From: Phocoena phocoena
Lineage: Eukaryota > Chordata > Mammalia > Artiodactyla > Phocoenidae
NCBI RefSeq assembly: GCF_963924675.1
Contig: NW_027077456.1
Coordinates: 124,001-188,000 of the forward strand
Direction of reading: 5' to 3'
Length of the DNA stretch: 64,000 nucleotides
Each line of letters begins with the position of its first letter. Within the stretch, counting starts at the first letter, position 1. Positions 62,895 through 64,000 of this stretch are shown here, in pieces. Below the pieces are notes generated by a model that saw nothing but the letters and a program-made list of their open reading frames with translations, searched no databases and had not been told where the DNA came from. The position numbers were made by a program, and so were the translations under genes.

Positions 62895-64000
62895 GTAGTT
62901 CACGTAGAATCACCGTACCTGCATCCACTCACTATGCCGCTACGGGCCTGATGACACAGATTTCATTGCTGAGTGATATGGCATTGGACGTACGTGCCAC
63001 AACTTCTTTATCCATATTTTGCTTTCTGGGATATTTACCTGTTACTGTAGACGAGCTTCTTGTGAACACAGCCGTCCCAAATATTGGGGTGGCTGTCTGT
63101 TTTTGATTTTAATTTCCGTAAGCTATAGGACCATAAGTGGAAGTGCCATAGACTGTGTTGCTTTGTTTCTTATGTGTTTCAGGAAACACCATACACTTCT
63201 CCAGGCTGGCTGCTGGCAATTTACATCCTGCCAATCAGCATAACAAGGCTCCCTGTTCTCCATATCCTGTCCTACCTTTCTGGATTTTACACTTTTTTCA
63301 GATGGCCCTCTTGCCCGGGGGGCAGTGAGACTTCATTGTAGTGCAGATTTCCTTTACAGGCTTGCTTGGTTGGCCAAAAAGGGCGTATGCGTTTTTTCCT
63401 GAATATATTCAGGAAAAAACGCATACGCACTTTTTGGCCAAGTGCATCATTGTCGACGTTCTGCCTCTTTTCCTATGCTTTCAGGGCAATTCCAGTCTAC
63501 CCCCTGCAATCGTTTTCCTGAAATTCTGCCCCGCTTTCAAGTCCCCTTCGCAGGCTTACTTCAATATATTTTTGGAGGATAGCTGTCATTTATAACTCTG
63601 CAGGTTTGTGAATTACAGTGCCCCTGAGCTCCTTTCTTCAACTCGCTTTCTTGAGAACTGGGCACAAAACCGCAGGATTGCTTCAGGCCCTAATCTGTTT
63701 CGGGCAGGGCATGCTGAGCCTTTGGTAAATTCCTCTTCCTGGTGGGAAATGAGCGTTACATTTGCCCGTGCAGACACCTACAGCTAGTCTCTCATTGGTT
63801 CTCCCTATTCCTGTTCATCTTGCACAGAAATTGCAAGCTGTGCCAAACAGGAGGTTAAAGGCACTGACTCTCCAAGCAGGGAGACTGTTAGTAAATCATC
63901 TGGAATGGTGAACCCGAGGACCAGGATACGAAAACTGAGATGCATTTTAAATCATTTCCCCATAACACGGTGGACCATACTGTGGGTTTCACATGCATGT
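62895..64000 (+). repeat. Monomer 37, type A, cut by the window edge
   Basis: The first 1,106 bases of an A unit ('aagtcc'). Changes are 'gatatggcattggacg' near 62976 (partly shared with unit 32), a at 63429 in the right palindrome arm (63370-63441) and 'cttgagaac' near 63650. The array evidently continues past the edge. Confidence 0.95.
63370..63441. repeat. Palindrome with one mismatch (monomer 37)
   Basis: C-to-A at 63429 (tacgcac) leaves one unpaired position near the outer end of the stem; the rest is perfect. Confidence 0.95.

Larger units (their letters stand above)
1..64000 (+). repeat. 1,747-bp tandem satellite array, 36 full units plus a partial one
   Basis: Every landmark string (for example gtagttcacg, the SalI site gtcgac at offset 558-563, the palindrome at offset 476-547) recurs exactly every 1,747 bases from window base 1. 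All units share one orientation and no foreign sequence interrupts them. Units differ from each other by a small number of substitutions. The array continues beyond both window edges: base 1 and base 64000 both lie in ordinary repeat sequence. Composition is moderately AT-rich, with CpG present but depleted. I see no gene, tRNA, rRNA, telomere repeat or LTR in it. This is the organisation of a long-monomer satellite or macrosatellite of the kind found at centromeres, pericentromeres, subtelomeres or sex-chromosome heterochromatin; which of these applies cannot be read from the sequence. Confidence 0.98.

Noticed and set aside
1..64000. CRISPR array, rDNA array or tandem protein-coding macrosatellite
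   Set aside because: The whole unit is conserved rather than short repeats with unique spacers, no rRNA sequence is recognisable, and no long ATG frame exists in any unit.

Overview
This window is one uninterrupted block of long-unit tandem satellite DNA. A 1,747-bp monomer is repeated head to tail, always in the same orientation, from the first base to the last: 36 complete units and a 1,106-bp partial one. I found no gene, RNA gene, transposon insertion, CRISPR array or unique sequence. The short open frames that recur once per unit begin with TTG or GTG and resemble no protein family I know, so none is annotated as coding. The source is a eukaryotic nuclear genome. Vertebrate origin is likely because many differences between units are C-to-T or G-to-A changes at CpG, the mark of germline cytosine methylation. 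A mammal is my best guess because a mariner-like palindrome sits in the monomer. The species cannot be fixed from the sequence.

The main internal landmark is a 72-bp palindrome with no spacer at monomer positions 476-547. It is perfect in 22 of 37 units, has one mismatched pair in 13, carries an extra A in one and is decayed in one. Its arms look like the terminal inverted repeat of a mariner transposon, so it may be a tiny TIR-TIR element (like human MADE1) captured before the array was amplified.

Units fall into two diverged haplotypes, A and B, which differ at roughly 40 positions I could follow, plus mosaics of the two. Throughout, 'offset' means position within a monomer that starts at the sequence gtagttcacg (offset 1 = window base 1). 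Layout: units 1-3 (A,B,A); units 4-15, four copies of a 5,241-bp B-A-A higher-order repeat (5242-26205); units 16-20, which include a second copy of the units 1-4 haplotype series displaced by 27,952 bp; units 21-26, mixed A and B with the subtype of B changing near 35-38 kb; units 27-30, four nearly identical A units carrying a B patch (type C); units 30-35, a second, unrelated 5,241-bp higher-order repeat of order C-B-A; and units 36-37. Many haplotype switch points lie close to the palindrome, which makes it a candidate recombination or gene-conversion hotspot.

Register is strikingly exact: units 1-34 (1-59398) show no net length change. The only two indels, each +1 base, are at 59918-59924 and 61571. 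All comparisons were made by eye, so identities are qualitative and variant lists are not exhaustive.
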